Below, one piece after another: positions 36,718-45,918 of a DNA stretch of 64,000 nucleotides. The notes beneath the pieces were generated by a model. The model had not been told where the DNA came from and ran no database searches. It saw nothing but the letters and a program-made list of their open reading frames with translations. Both the position numbers and the translations under genes were made by a program. This DNA is from Comamonas testosteroni (lineage in GTDB: Bacteria > Pseudomonadota > Gammaproteobacteria > Burkholderiales > Burkholderiaceae_C), in NCBI RefSeq assembly GCF_030505195.1, contig NZ_CP129672.1, positions 3,506,501 through 3,570,500 of the forward strand, written 5' to 3'. Numbering within the stretch: the stretch's first letter is position 1; each line of letters begins with the position of its first letter.

Positions 36718-37623
36718 ATGGATATATCAGGTCTGGATCTCAATCTGTTGCGTGTTTTCGATGCGGTGTTTCGCCACGGCAGCGTCAGCCGCGCTTCGCA
36801 GGAGCTGGGCCTGTCCCAGCCCGCAGCCAGTCAGGCGGTGACGCGGCTGCGCCATTTGCTGGGCGATCCGCTGTTCGAGCGCATGCATGGGGGCGTACGC
36901 CCCACGCCGCGTGCCGAGCGGCTGGCTCAGGCGGTCAGAACTGCGCTGGCAACGCTGGAGGTGGCCTTGGCAGAGGCGCACAGTTTTGATCCCTTGCAGG
37001 CGAATCAGTGCTTTCGCATTCACCTCAGCGACATCGGTGAGGCGCGCTTCTTGCCACCACTGATGCAGGCCTTGAGAGGCCGGGCGCCCCATGTGCAGCT
37101 GCAAACCCTGCCCATGCCCATGGGCGAGATTGCCGATGCGCTGGATCGTGGCTCGCTGGATATCGCCATCGGCTTTCTGCCCGGTGTGACGGGCACGCAG
37201 CAGAAGGTGCTGCTGTCCGATCACTACGCCTTGTTGCTGCGCCAGGGGCATCCGGTGCTCAAGGGCTTGAAGACCGAGAGGCTGAGTGCTGAACATTTGC
37301 GCGGGCTCGACTATGTGGCCGTGCGCTCGCATTCCGAGACGCTGCACATTCTGCGCAAGCTCGAGCTGCAGGATCAGGTGCGGCTGTCGGCGGCCCACTT
37401 CATGGCCGTGCCCTCCATCGTGCACCAGACGGATCTGGCCGTCATCATGCCCGCCGAGATTGCCGAGACGTTTGAAGCACAGGGTGGCTATGTGGTGCTG
37501 CAGGCCGATCTGCCAGACAGTGCCTTCGATGTGTCGCTGCACTGGAGCTGGCGCTTTGCGCAGGAGCCCGCGAACCTGTGGCTGAGGGAGTTGGTCAGCG
37601 AAGTGTTCGGGCAGCGCAGATAA
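36718..37623 (+). CDS. LysR-family transcriptional regulator
   Basis: The 301-residue regulator has an N-terminal winged helix-turn-helix (LDLNLLRVFDAVFRHGSVSRASQELGLSQPAASQAVTRLRHLLGDPLFER) and a periplasmic-binding-like effector domain from about residue 95. The domain order and the VxRxxxxLPxxxRF-type DxxF start are of the NodD/PcaQ-like branch. It is divergent from the decarboxylase/PanE/Bug operon, with 111 bp between starts, so it most likely regulates that operon in response to its substrate. Effector unknown. Confidence 0.92.
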   Translation: MDISGLDLNLLRVFDAVFRHGSVSRASQELGLSQPAASQAVTRLRHLLGDPLFERMHGGVRPTPRAERLAQAVRTALATLEVALAEAHSFDPLQANQCFRIHLSDIGEARFLPPLMQALRGRAPHVQLQTLPMPMGEIADALDRGSLDIAIGFLPGVTGTQQKVLLSDHYALLLRQGHPVLKGLKTERLSAEHLRGLDYVAVRSHSETLHILRKLELQDQVRLSAAHFMAVPSIVHQTDLAVIMPAEIAETFEAQGGYVVLQADLPDSAFDVSLHWSWRFAQEPANLWLRELVSEVFGQRR

Positions 37624-37722
37624 GGGGCTAGGCCCTCATACGTGCCCGCTTCGTGTGGCCGCGCTGCCCCTGCGTCGGGCGCCCAAGCGGAGGTTTGTTG
37701 CCTTGGGACGACTCAGGGGCAA

Positions 37723-37757
37723 TAAAAAAAGCGCCAGGCTTTAAGGCTCTGGCGCTT
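37723..37757 (-). terminator. Rho-independent terminator after the MFS gene
   Basis: AAGCGCCAG (37729-37737) and CTGGCGCTT (37749-37757) pair; on the minus strand seven T follow. It ends the MFS transporter transcript and faces the LysR gene end. Confidence 0.85.
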
Positions 37758-37782
37758 GATGGGTCTGCGATGGCAGCTATCT

Positions 37783-39039
37783 TTAATGAAGCTCCTTGCC
37801 CTTGAGTTCGGGAATCAGAAAGACCGTGGCCAGCATGTCCAGCACATAGATGGCGGCCAGCAGGGCAATGGCCACCTGGAAGGAGTAGGCCATGGCCAGC
37901 GCACCGATGACGACCGGGCCCAGGCCGCCGACGGCGCGGCCGATGTTGAACAGCACGTTCTGAGCCGTGGCGCGGGCTTCGGTGGGGTAGGCTTCGCTGA
38001 TGACGGCGCCATAGCCGCCCATCATGCCGTTGACGCACAGGCCCATGATGGCGCCCACCCACAGCATGGCCGTGGCATCGGTGAGCTGGGAATAGGCCAG
38101 CACCGAGATCACGGAGCCGACCTGGAAGATCAGGAAAGTGGGCTTGCGGCCGATGCGGTCGGCCAGCTGGCCAAAGACCCAGATGCCCAGCGACATGCCG
38201 ACGATGGTGACGGCCGTCCACACCGACGACTTGGTCAGGCTGAAGCCCATCTGCTTGGACAGAAAGCTGGGCATCCAGATCATGATGCCGTAGTAGCCGA
38301 AGTTCTGCACCGAGGTCAGCACGATCACGCCCAGGCTGATCTTGCGCGTGGCCTTGTCCTTCATCAGCAGCTTCAGGCATTGCATGGCCGAGGGCTGCTC
38401 CTGCTTGCTGCGGTTCACGAACACTTCGGGCTCATGCAGCTTGTTGCGGATGACCCAGGCCACGACAGCAGGAATCACGCCGACCAGAAACATGCCGCGC
38501 CAGCCGATGGAGGGCAGCAGCAGCGGGGTCAGCATGGCTGCGCCCAGCACGCCCAGTTGCCAGCCCAGCGCCACATAGGACGAGACGCGTGCGCGATGGC
38601 GTGCGGGCCAGGCCTCGGCGGCCAGTGCCATGCCGATGCCGAACTCTCCGCCCAGGCCGATACCGGCAATGGTGCGGTAGATCAGCAAGTCCCAATAGCC
38701 TTGTGCAAAAGCACACAGGCCGGTAAAGACGGCAAACAGCACAATCGTCCAGGTCAGCACACGGATGCGGCCGTATTTGTCGCTGAGCATGCCGAAGACG
38801 ATGCCGCCGAAGACGGCACCGATCAAGGTCCAGGTCACGAGGGAGCCGGCCTGGCCGGGCGTGAGGTTCAGGTCCTTGGAGATGGCCGAGAGCATGAAGC
38901 CCAGGATCAGCAGGTCAAAGCCGTCCATGGCGTAGCCGACGGCCGAGCCCATGAGTGCTTTCCAGCTGTATCCGTTGACTTCTGTTGGAGCGGCGGGCGC
39001 GGCTGTGCCTGCCACGGCGCCTGTGGTTTGTATGGTCAC
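37783..39039 (-). CDS. MFS transporter, aromatic acid:H+ symporter type
   Basis: The 418-residue protein has 12 predicted helices. Helix 1 carries GYAMDGFDLLILGFMLSAI, the DGxD signature of the aromatic acid/sialate MFS branch; the loop 2-3 motif is GMLSDKYGRIRVL and loop 8-9 has GQLADRIGRKP. The start is a GTG at 39039, seven bases after AAGGA; the ATG codons further upstream lack family similarity. It lies 160 bp beyond the LysR gene and faces it. A common aromatic or carboxylic substrate with the decarboxylase cluster is plausible but not shown. Confidence 0.88.
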   Translation of the reverse strand: MTIQTTGAVAGTAAPAAPTEVNGYSWKALMGSAVGYAMDGFDLLILGFMLSAISKDLNLTPGQAGSLVTWTLIGAVFGGIVFGMLSDKYGRIRVLTWTIVLFAVFTGLCAFAQGYWDLLIYRTIAGIGLGGEFGIGMALAAEAWPARHRARVSSYVALGWQLGVLGAAMLTPLLLPSIGWRGMFLVGVIPAVVAWVIRNKLHEPEVFVNRSKQEQPSAMQCLKLLMKDKATRKISLGVIVLTSVQNFGYYGIMIWMPSFLSKQMGFSLTKSSVWTAVTIVGMSLGIWVFGQLADRIGRKPTFLIFQVGSVISVLAYSQLTDATAMLWVGAIMGLCVNGMMGGYGAVISEAYPTEARATAQNVLFNIGRAVGGLGPVVIGALAMAYSFQVAIALLAAIYVLDMLATVFLIPELKGKELH

Positions 39040-39287
39040 GGGAGAGTCCTTGAGCGAAGACGGACTTTTCGGGCCTGTGAGCCTGCTTTTGCAGAAAAAA
39101 GCAGGCCCCCGCTGGGCGCAAGACCAGCGCGCGGGCACGCAGCGTGCGTGCAGCATCCTTGAGGTGCAACGGGCACGGAAAAGTCCTTGAAGGGGAGGTT
39201 TGAGCGGCTGGAGCATGGCGGCGCGGACTGCGTTGATTTCTGCGGGGCAGAAAGGGCAGCGCGGCGCAATGTCGCCTCTGTAAAAAG

Positions 39288-39319
39288 CGAAAAGCCCCAG
39301 TTGCGTGAGCAACTGGGGC
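39288..39319 (-). terminator. Rho-independent terminator after tRNA-Met (distal copy)
   Basis: GCCCCAGTTGC (39294-39304) and GCAACTGGGGC (39309-39319) form a perfect stem with a GTGA loop, followed on the minus strand by CTTTTCGCTTTTTA. It begins 7 bases after the tRNA 3' end. Confidence 0.85.
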
Positions 39320-39326
39320 CTGAATT

Positions 39327-39403
39327 TGGTGGTCGTAGCGGGACTCGAACCTGCGACATCAGCATTATGAATGCTGCGCTCTAACCAACTGAGCTATACG
39401 ACC
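39327..39403 (-). tRNA. tRNA-Met (CAU), elongator, copy 2
   Basis: The 77-nt cloverleaf begins GGTCGTATAGCTCAGTTGG and ends CGACCACCA with encoded CCA. The anticodon loop is TTCATAA (CAU). D-loop AGCTCAGTTGGTTAGAGC and T-loop GGTTCGAGTCCC are standard. The first base pair G-C and the absence of the initiator GGG/CCC anticodon stem argue for elongator Met; a tRNA-Ile2 with modified CAU is less likely because the acceptor differs. Confidence 0.93.
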
Positions 39404-39490
39404 GACAGGCCGCAATTGTATAGGAAGAAATTGCCTTGGCAGCCAAGTTGGGATTTTTTGTGCGCAGCCTGCAGCGGTCTCGGGGACAAA

Positions 39491-39526
39491 GAAAAAACCG
39501 CAGTGCTTTTGCAAGCACTGCGGTTT
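39491..39526 (-). terminator. Rho-independent terminator between the two tRNA-Met genes
   Basis: AAACCGCAGTGCTT and AAGCACTGCGGTTT pair perfectly around TTGC; on the minus strand it lies directly after the upstream tRNA and is followed by TTTTC. The two tRNAs are thus probably separate transcripts. Confidence 0.85.
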
Positions 39527-39532
39527 CCTGTT

Positions 39533-39609
39533 TGGTGGTCGTAGCGGGACTCGAACCTGCGACATCAGCATTATGAATGCTGCGCTCTAACCAACTGAGC
39601 TATACGACC
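39533..39609 (-). tRNA. tRNA-Met (CAU), elongator, copy 1
   Basis: The 77-nt sequence is identical by eye to the copy at 39327-39403, including anticodon CAU and encoded CCA. The two lie 129 bp apart in tandem, each followed by its own, different terminator. Confidence 0.93.
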
Positions 39610-39683
39610 GAAGACAGCGATTATATGCAAAAAAATAGCTGCTTCAATTGGTTTGCTGAAATTTCTTGCGAAAAACCTGGTGC

Positions 39684-40463
39684 TTACTGGTGGGTGAAGT
39701 TAGCGGGGCGCTTGTTCACGAAGGCGTCCATGCCTTCCTTCTGGTCCTGGGTGGCAAACAGGGCGTGGAACAGGCGGCGCTCGAACATCACGCCGTCGGA
39801 CAGTCCGCTCTCGAAGGCGCGGTTCACGGACTCCTTGGCAGCCATTACGGCCAGCTGGGAGAAGCCGCTGATGATGATGGCGGCGCCCAGCGTCTCTTCC
39901 ATGAGCTTGTCAAAAGGCACGACGCGGCTGACCAGACCGGCACGCTCGGCCTCGCTGGCATCCATCATGCGGGCGGTCAGAGCCATGTCCATGGCCTTGG
40001 ATTTGCCCACGGCACGCGGCAGGCGCTGCGTGCCGCCGGCACCGGGAATCACGCCCAGCTTGATCTCTGGCTGGCCGAACTTGGCGTTATCGGCAGCGAT
40101 GATGAAGTCGCACATCATCGCCAGCTCGCAGCCGCCACCCAGGGCAAAGCCGCTGACGGCGGCAATCACGGGCTTGCGGATGCTGCGAATGGTTTCCCAG
40201 TTGCGCGTGATGTAGTCGCCGCCATAGGCGTCGGCAAAGCTGTACTTGGCCATGGCACCGATGTCGGCACCGGCGGCAAAGGCGCGTTCGCTGCCGGTGA
40301 TGATCATGCAGCCAATGCTTTTGTCTGCATCGAACTTCCTGAGCGCATCGCCCAGTTCGTCCATGAGCTGGTCGTTCAGGGCATTGAGCTGCTTGGGGCG
40401 GTTCAGCGTGATGATGCCGACTTTTTCCGCTTCCACGCGGACTTCGATGGTTTCGTAGGCCAA
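39684..40463 (-). CDS. Enoyl-CoA hydratase
   Basis: The 259-residue crotonase-fold enzyme hydrates trans-2-enoyl-CoA in fatty-acid or phenylacetate-type beta-oxidation. The oxyanion hole is at [11 protein letters not shown] and [15 protein letters not shown]; the catalytic glutamates are in GGGCE (first) and [19 protein letters not shown] (second). It starts with a TTG seven bases after AGGAG; no ATG is available before the family start. It is a single gene in this context; closeness to PaaF/EchA-type short-chain hydratases is a sequence impression. Confidence 0.92.
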   Translation of the reverse strand: MAYETIEVRVEAEKVGIITLNRPKQLNALNDQLMDELGDALRKFDADKSIGCMIITGSERAFAAGADIGAMAKYSFADAYGGDYITRNWETIRSIRKPVIAAVSGFALGGGCELAMMCDFIIAADNAKFGQPEIKLGVIPGAGGTQRLPRAVGKSKAMDMALTARMMDASEAERAGLVSRVVPFDKLMEETLGAAIIISGFSQLAVMAAKESVNRAFESGLSDGVMFERRLFHALFATQDQKEGMDAFVNKRPANFTHQ

Positions 40464-40559
40464 GTTTGTCTCCTGCTAAAGAATGAATCGCTGTTGCCAA
40501 GAATAACCGCTGAGCCTGGCTGCCGGCTGTCGCACAGCAGCGTCACTTTGGGGGCGGGC

Positions 40560-42377
40560 TCAGGCCGCAATGCCCGTCAGCCAGCGCTCTGCAGCGGCCT
40601 TGTCGCTGATTTCAAGCCCCAGATTGCTGATGGGGCTGGCGCTATCTGCATCCTCGCTGGCGGCTTTGGCGAGCAGGCCGCCCAGGTTCAGCGTCAGCTG
40701 CAGAATCTGCTGGTCACGTGCTACCCAGGCCGTGAGCTGATTGGAGCCGGCCGCGTACAGCTGCACATCGTCCAGTTTGTTGATGCGCCAGCGCTGACCA
40801 TCGGCCTCGACGGCCAGCCATTCGTCCCCAGCCATCATGCCGGCCTGCTCGGCAGCTCCGCCGCGCAGCACGGTCTTGATCTGCACGCTATGGTTTTCCT
40901 GGACACGCAGGCCCAGTTTCTGTGCCAGCTGTGCGGGCTCGGCCTTGCTTTTGATTCCATGCGTGGCCAGCAGCTCGCGCAGCGGCAGATCCTCGGTGGA
41001 ATGCACCCAGGCTTGCAGCTGCCCGGCAATCTCGGGGTTGCCCACTTCGCTGACCACGGCCAGCACATCGGCTTCGCTGATGGGGCCGCCTTCACTGCAG
41101 CGCCACAGGCCGCGCATCACATCGTCCAGGCTGCCCGTACCGTTGGCGCGCAGGGCCAGATCGAGGCACAGAGCAACCAGCGAGCCCTTGGTGTAGTAGC
41201 TGACCGTGTGATTGGCAGTGTTCTCGTCCTGGCGGTAGTACTTGACCCAGGCGTCGAAGCTGGACTCGGCCACGGACTGCACCAGGCGGCCCGGCGTCTG
41301 CAGCACCTGGTTGATGGTGCGCGTGACGAGCTTGAGGTACTGGCTGTTGTCCAGCAGTCCGGCGCGGCGCAGGAACAGATCGTCGTAGTAGCTGGTGAAG
41401 CCTTCAAAGAACCACAGCAGCTCGGTGTAGTTCTCCTGCTCGTAGTCGTAGCGGGCCAGTTCTGCCGGGCGCAGGCGCTTGACGTTCCAGGTGTGGAAGT
41501 ACTCGTGGCTGATCAGGCCCAGCAGGGTGTTGTAGCCCTCGCCGGCCCTGGCTTCTGCCTTGCGCGGCAGATCGCGGCGGCCGCAGATCAGTGCCGTGCT
41601 GTTGCGGTGCTCGAGGCCGCCATAGTTGTCATCGACCACATTGAGCATGAAGACATAGCGATCCATGGGCGGCTGGCTGCCGTCGGCATGCCAGAAGGCG
41701 ATCTCGGCCTCGCAGATCTTTTGCGTATCGGCGAGCAGGCGCTCGCCATCAAAGCTGGGCGCGGCACCGGCGACCACAAACTCGTGCGGCACGCCGCCGA
41801 CCGTAAAGCTGCCGCGCCAGAAGCGCCCCATTTCGACGGGGCAGTCCACCAGCTCGTCGTAATGGGCTGCCGTGTAGAGGCCGAAGCCGTTGGCGTCGAC
41901 CTGCGCCGGCTTCAGGCCGGTGGCCACCTGCCAGCCCTCGGTGGCGGGGCTGCCGAGCAGCTCCAGGGCATGGGGGTGATCTTCCTGGCCATGCGCGCGC
42001 AGGCACAGGCTGGTGCCGTTGAAGAAGCCACGCCGGCGATCTAGCCAGGCCGTGCGCACCGAGGTGTCATAGGCGCAAACCTGATAGCTGATAACGCATG
42101 CTGAATCAGCGTTGCAGTCGATTTTCCATTGATTCTTGCTGAGCTGTTGCACGGTCACGGGCTCACCGTTCTGCGTGGCCTTCAAGCCCTGCAGATTCTT
42201 GGAAAACTCGCGCACCAGATAGCTGCCCGGAATCCACACCGGCAGCGACAGCAGCTGCTGCGCCGCAGGCTGGGCGATATGCAGCTCCACATCAAAAAGA
42301 TGGGCGTCCACCGCGCTGGCCTGCACGGCGAAGCGGATGTCGGAGTGAATGCCGCAGGTATTGGGATCAGAGGTCAT
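40560..42377 (-). CDS. M61-family metallopeptidase with PDZ domain
   Basis: The 605-residue protein has no signal peptide, so it is probably cytosolic. The zinc motif is SHEYFHTWNVKRLRP (HEXXH within a longer conserved block), followed by ENYTELLWFFEGFTSYYDDLFLRRAG with the third ligand Glu. The N-terminal quarter is the beta-sandwich of the M61 (glycyl aminopeptidase) family; a PDZ-like domain (about 475-560, AEQAGMMAGDEWLAVEADGQ) follows. GGAG precedes the ATG. Substrates in bacteria are not known. Confidence 0.93.
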   Translation of the reverse strand: MTSDPNTCGIHSDIRFAVQASAVDAHLFDVELHIAQPAAQQLLSLPVWIPGSYLVREFSKNLQGLKATQNGEPVTVQQLSKNQWKIDCNADSACVISYQVCAYDTSVRTAWLDRRRGFFNGTSLCLRAHGQEDHPHALELLGSPATEGWQVATGLKPAQVDANGFGLYTAAHYDELVDCPVEMGRFWRGSFTVGGVPHEFVVAGAAPSFDGERLLADTQKICEAEIAFWHADGSQPPMDRYVFMLNVVDDNYGGLEHRNSTALICGRRDLPRKAEARAGEGYNTLLGLISHEYFHTWNVKRLRPAELARYDYEQENYTELLWFFEGFTSYYDDLFLRRAGLLDNSQYLKLVTRTINQVLQTPGRLVQSVAESSFDAWVKYYRQDENTANHTVSYYTKGSLVALCLDLALRANGTGSLDDVMRGLWRCSEGGPISEADVLAVVSEVGNPEIAGQLQAWVHSTEDLPLRELLATHGIKSKAEPAQLAQKLGLRVQENHSVQIKTVLRGGAAEQAGMMAGDEWLAVEADGQRWRINKLDDVQLYAAGSNQLTAWVARDQQILQLTLNLGGLLAKAASEDADSASPISNLGLEISDKAAAERWLTGIAA

Positions 42378-42471
42378 GGCAGCTCCAGAAATGCGGGCCG
42401 GAGCATGCGAACCTATCGCAGCGTGCCTGAAACTTCATCAGGTGCACGCTGCTCCGGCAATGAGACAGGGA

Positions 42472-43179
42472 TTACTTGGCGGCAGCCAGGTGCTTTTCGA
42501 CCTCGGCAGCCGAGATGGCGCCGGGCACACGCACATTGTTGGAAAAAATCACGGTGGGCGTGCCGGTGATCTTGTACTTGCGGCCGAAAGCCAGATTGCG
42601 CTGGATGGCGGCAGGGTCGCACTGGGCGGCTGGCGCGTTCTTGCTGTTCAGCATCTGCTCCTGCCACGCCTTGGCCTGGTCCTTGGCGCACCAGATATTG
42701 CGCGACTTCTCGGCCGAGTCCGGGCTCAGGATGGGGTAGAGAAAGAGGTGGATGGTGACGTTGTCCACGCTCTGCAGGTCTTTCTCAAAGCGCTTGCAGT
42801 AGCCGCAGTTCGGGTCTTCAAACACGGCCATCTTGCGCTCGCCCTTGCCATGCACGATGGTGATGGCGTCCTTGATGGGCAACTGCTTGAAGTCCACGGC
42901 CGTGAGCTGGGTCATGCGGTCTTCGGTCAGGTTGCGGCGCGCCTTGGTGTCGATCAGCTCGCCCTGAATCAGATAGTTGCCCTTGGCATCGGTGTAGAAG
43001 ATGTCCGTGCCCACGCGTACTTCGTACAGGCCGCTCATGGGGGTGGAGCGGACCTCGTCGATTTTCTCTAGCTGGGGAATGCGCTCGGTCAGCGTCTTCT
43101 TGAGGTTGGCATCCTGGGCATGCACGCTCAGGCCGAAGGTCATGCTGGCGGTGGCCAGCAGGCAGGCAACAAGTTTCAT
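42472..43179 (-). CDS. dsbC: Periplasmic disulfide isomerase DsbC
   Basis: The 235-residue protein has a signal peptide (KLVACLLATASMTFGLSVHAQ). An N-terminal dimerisation domain (about 22-80) is followed by a thioredoxin fold with the active site FEDPNCGYCKRFEKDL (CGYC) and the cis-Pro in TGTPTVIFSN. A second cysteine pair (WCAKDQ...AAQCDP) matches the structural disulfide of DsbC. It isomerises wrong disulfides and is kept reduced by DsbD. The start at 43179 puts the Met directly before the signal. Confidence 0.93.
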   Translation of the reverse strand: MKLVACLLATASMTFGLSVHAQDANLKKTLTERIPQLEKIDEVRSTPMSGLYEVRVGTDIFYTDAKGNYLIQGELIDTKARRNLTEDRMTQLTAVDFKQLPIKDAITIVHGKGERKMAVFEDPNCGYCKRFEKDLQSVDNVTIHLFLYPILSPDSAEKSRNIWCAKDQAKAWQEQMLNSKNAPAAQCDPAAIQRNLAFGRKYKITGTPTVIFSNNVRVPGAISAAEVEKHLAAAK

Positions 43180-43307
43180 GGAAGATGTATGGGGCTGCAG
43201 CGCGCTGCAGCGTGGAAAGGATGAGGTCGGCTGCCATCCACTATGCATGAACGGCAGGGCTGTTGCTTGGACTACGGACTGAGTCAAGGGTTCCCTGAGC
43301 CGTCTTC

Positions 43308-44444
43308 TCAGAGCAGACCCATGGCCTGCTTGGCCATCCAGGACTTGAGCAGGCCGCTGCGCTCAAAACCCTTCATGCCCCAGTTGCGCAGCATCTGCAC
43401 AGGCACTTCGGGACGGGCAAACAGCTGCTGCAGCCCGTCCATGGCCAGGCCCATGGGGGCCAGAGATGCCTTGCGCTCACGCTCGTACTGGCGCAGCAGC
43501 TTCAGATCGGCGGGGCTGCGCCAGTAGTCGCGCTCCTGAAGGATGCGTGCCAGAGTCTGCACATCGCCCAGGCCCAGGTTCAGACCCTGGCCGGCCAGCG
43601 GGTGGACGTTGTGGGCGGCGTCACCTGCCAGCACCCAGCTTTGTTGGCTGTTCCTGTCCAGCGGTCCGCACCAGCGGTCGGCCACGGCCTGCTGCAGAGG
43701 CCAGGTGGCGCGCTCGGCCACCAGCTCCAGCTGGCCCAGCGCATCCTGGCTGATGGACTGCAGGCGGGTGGTAAAGCTCTCTTCGTCGCTTTCCAGCCAG
43801 TCAGGCACCAGCGATTGTTCCAGCGACCAGACAACGGCCACTTCGTGACCGTCGGGTCCGCCCATGGGCAGAAAGGCCAGAATCCCTTCCGGCGTGAACC
43901 ACTGGCGTGCAATGCCGCCATGCGCCAGCTCACAGCTCAACCGGGTGGCAATGGCGTGCTGGGAATAGGGCGTGACGGAGAACTCCACGCCGAATTCGGT
44001 GCGCGTGCTGCTGGAGCGGCCTTCGCAGACGGCGGTGAGTGCGGCCTCCACCGGTTCCTTGACGATTTCCACCTGGGGTTGATAGCGCACGGCCTCGGCC
44101 AGGCGCTGCTCCAGCGCGGGGACATCGACGATCCAGGCCAGTGCCGGCACTTCCTGAGAAGCCGCGTCGAACTGGATCTGGCCGTCCAGATCGCCAAACA
44201 CCTGCATGCCGACCACGGGTGTGGCATCTTCGTCGTCAGGCCAGCAGCGCAACGACTGCAGCACGGCCCTGGAACTGGCATTGAGCGCATAGGCGCGCAC
44301 ATCCTTTTGTTGCGGGGATCGAGGCTGAGGCGGCGCCACCAGCGCCACACGCAGACGCTCACGCGCCAGCAAAAGAGCCAAGGTCCGGCCCACAATGCCG
44401 GCTCCACGAATACATACATCAAAGGTTTGCGCCATGTCCGGCAT
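43308..44444 (-). CDS. UbiH/UbiF/Coq6-family FAD hydroxylase (ubiquinone biosynthesis)
   Basis: The 378-residue flavoprotein has the N-terminal dinucleotide fold DVCIRGAGIVGRTLALLLARE and the family signature GDAAHNVHPLAGQGLNLGLGD. Members hydroxylate the ubiquinone ring at C5, C6 or C1; which position cannot be read from sequence by eye. Family-typical DG motif residues are present in the middle. The initial Met could be either of two, 3 codons apart. It is not operonic with its neighbours except possibly dsbC, 128 bp downstream. Confidence 0.88.
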   Translation of the reverse strand: MPDMAQTFDVCIRGAGIVGRTLALLLARERLRVALVAPPQPRSPQQKDVRAYALNASSRAVLQSLRCWPDDEDATPVVGMQVFGDLDGQIQFDAASQEVPALAWIVDVPALEQRLAEAVRYQPQVEIVKEPVEAALTAVCEGRSSSTRTEFGVEFSVTPYSQHAIATRLSCELAHGGIARQWFTPEGILAFLPMGGPDGHEVAVVWSLEQSLVPDWLESDEESFTTRLQSISQDALGQLELVAERATWPLQQAVADRWCGPLDRNSQQSWVLAGDAAHNVHPLAGQGLNLGLGDVQTLARILQERDYWRSPADLKLLRQYERERKASLAPMGLAMDGLQQLFARPEVPVQMLRNWGMKGFERSGLLKSWMAKQAMGLL

Positions 44445-44599
44445 TGTAGGAGGCGCGGACAGGGCCTGCGCTCATAGAGGAAACCTCGTGCCATGCGGTC
44501 GCTGGCTGCAGCCAGCTATGCTGTTGATAGCGGGCTGTGCAGGTCAAGCAGGGACTAGAGGGCAAAATGAGAGATGAATCCGTATTCGAAGGAGATGTG

Positions 44600-45487
44600 A
44601 TGACCGACAACGCCTATGACGTGCAGGGCCGGATTGCCGAACTGTGGATCTACCCCGTCAAATCCTGCGCCGGTATTGCCGTGCCGAAGGCCCAGCTCTC
44701 GCGCCACGGCCTGCAATGGGACCGGCACTGGATGGTGGTCGACGCCAATGGCGATTTCTTGACGCAGCGCAGTCATCCGCGCATGGCTCTGATCCGGCCC
44801 GAGATTACGAATGAGTACTTGCTGCTGCATTTTCCGGGCATGGACAGCTTGCAGATTCCTTTGCTGGTACAGGGCAGCAAATGCCGCGCGCGGGTCTGGA
44901 AGGATACGGTCGATGCCTGGGACCTCGGTGAATGGGCCGCGCCTGCACGCAGCTGGCTGAGCCGGGCTCTGGCGGATAACTGCCAGTTGGTGCGCTTTGA
45001 TAGTTCGCAACCGCGCCGGGCCAGCGAACGCTGGGTGGGCGATAGCGATGCTCCGGTGCATTTTGCCGACGGCTACCCTTTGCTGCTGCTCAGCCAGTCG
45101 GCCGTGGACGAGCTCAATCAGCGACTGATGCAGGCCGGCGAGGCTGCTGTCGATGCGCGGCGCTTTCGCCCGAATATCGTGATTGCCGATATCGAGGCCC
45201 ATGATGAAGATCGTGTGGAACAGCTGGAGCTGCCCCAGTTGCCCGGTCTGAGCCTGCTGCCCTGCAAGCCCTGTACGCGCTGCCCGATTCCCGATATCGA
45301 TCCCGACACCGCCGAACCCGGCACGGCAGTGGGAGACTCCATTTCCAGCTATCGCCAAGATTCGCGTGTGGATGGTGCTATTACTTTTGGTATGAATGCC
45401 CTAGTGCTGGGTCTGCCGGACGCTGCGGATGCAGCAGCAGAGCTGGCTGTGGGCCAGCAACTGGCGGGTAATCTGCGCTTTGATTGA
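44600..45487 (+). CDS. MOSC domain protein (YcbX-like)
   Basis: The 295-residue protein begins with an MOSC_N beta-barrel (RIAELWIYPVKSCAGIAV, a typical motif) and ends with a MOSC domain whose conserved cysteine lies in LPCKPCTRCPIPDIDP. MOSC proteins bind sulfurated molybdopterin; bacterial YcbX/YiiM reduce N-hydroxylated bases. Start ATG at 44600 follows GGAG by 6 bases. The FMN/2Fe-2S domains of longer family members are absent; the CxxCxxC spacing here is the usual MOSC one. Confidence 0.9.
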   Translation: MTDNAYDVQGRIAELWIYPVKSCAGIAVPKAQLSRHGLQWDRHWMVVDANGDFLTQRSHPRMALIRPEITNEYLLLHFPGMDSLQIPLLVQGSKCRARVWKDTVDAWDLGEWAAPARSWLSRALADNCQLVRFDSSQPRRASERWVGDSDAPVHFADGYPLLLLSQSAVDELNQRLMQAGEAAVDARRFRPNIVIADIEAHDEDRVEQLELPQLPGLSLLPCKPCTRCPIPDIDPDTAEPGTAVGDSISSYRQDSRVDGAITFGMNALVLGLPDAADAAAELAVGQQLAGNLRFD

Positions 45488-45594
45488 GGGAGTAGGCCTT
45501 TGACCCTCAAAGACTTGGGGCATCCCTGTAATAGTGATGCAGCGGAACCAGTGTCCAATAAGGCCATTGGCAGCGGCAACGAGGGGAGGGCGGC

Positions 45595-45918
45595 ATGGCT
45601 GAATTCAAAACTGGCGATTTCGTGGTTCTCACCGGCAGCAGTGCGTTTGCCGGAAAGATCGCTCGCCTGACTTTTCGTGCTCCCGGCAGCGATTTCTGTC
45701 TGCCCGACGGTCATGGTCATATTGGCTGTGAGGCCGGAGACTGGGTGCTGGAGTTTGCCCAGAAGGTGCCGGCCTTGATGCGCGGCTGTCGCACACCCTG
45801 CATGACCAAATATCTGTGCAGTCCGCAATCCCAGTTCCGGCTGCTGCAGGAGACTGCCGGGCTGGAGCAATTGTTTGGCCCCATGCGACAGAGTTCGCCG
45901 GCGTTGGCTGCCGATTGA
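45595..45918 (+). CDS. Small conserved protein of unknown function
   Basis: The 107-residue protein starts MAEFKTGDFVVLTGSSAFAGKIARL, suggesting a small beta-barrel (SH3-like) fold; the second half has the cysteine pair RGCRTPCMTKYLC and a helical end. GAGGGAGGGCGGC precedes the ATG. No signal peptide or named family is recognised. Codon use is like its neighbours. It lies between the MOSC gene and ychF, 107 bp after the first. Confidence 0.65.
   Translation: MAEFKTGDFVVLTGSSAFAGKIARLTFRAPGSDFCLPDGHGHIGCEAGDWVLEFAQKVPALMRGCRTPCMTKYLCSPQSQFRLLQETAGLEQLFGPMRQSSPALAAD

Noticed and set aside
39327..39609. Initiator tRNA-Met (fMet) or tRNA-Ile2
   Set aside because: The sequence has a paired first base and no three G-C pairs in the anticodon stem, so it is not an initiator; the body matches elongator Met better than Ile2.
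39666..42044. A 792-codon plus-strand open frame opposite the hydratase and M61 genes
   Set aside because: Shadow frame over two clear genes; no domain or ribosome site.
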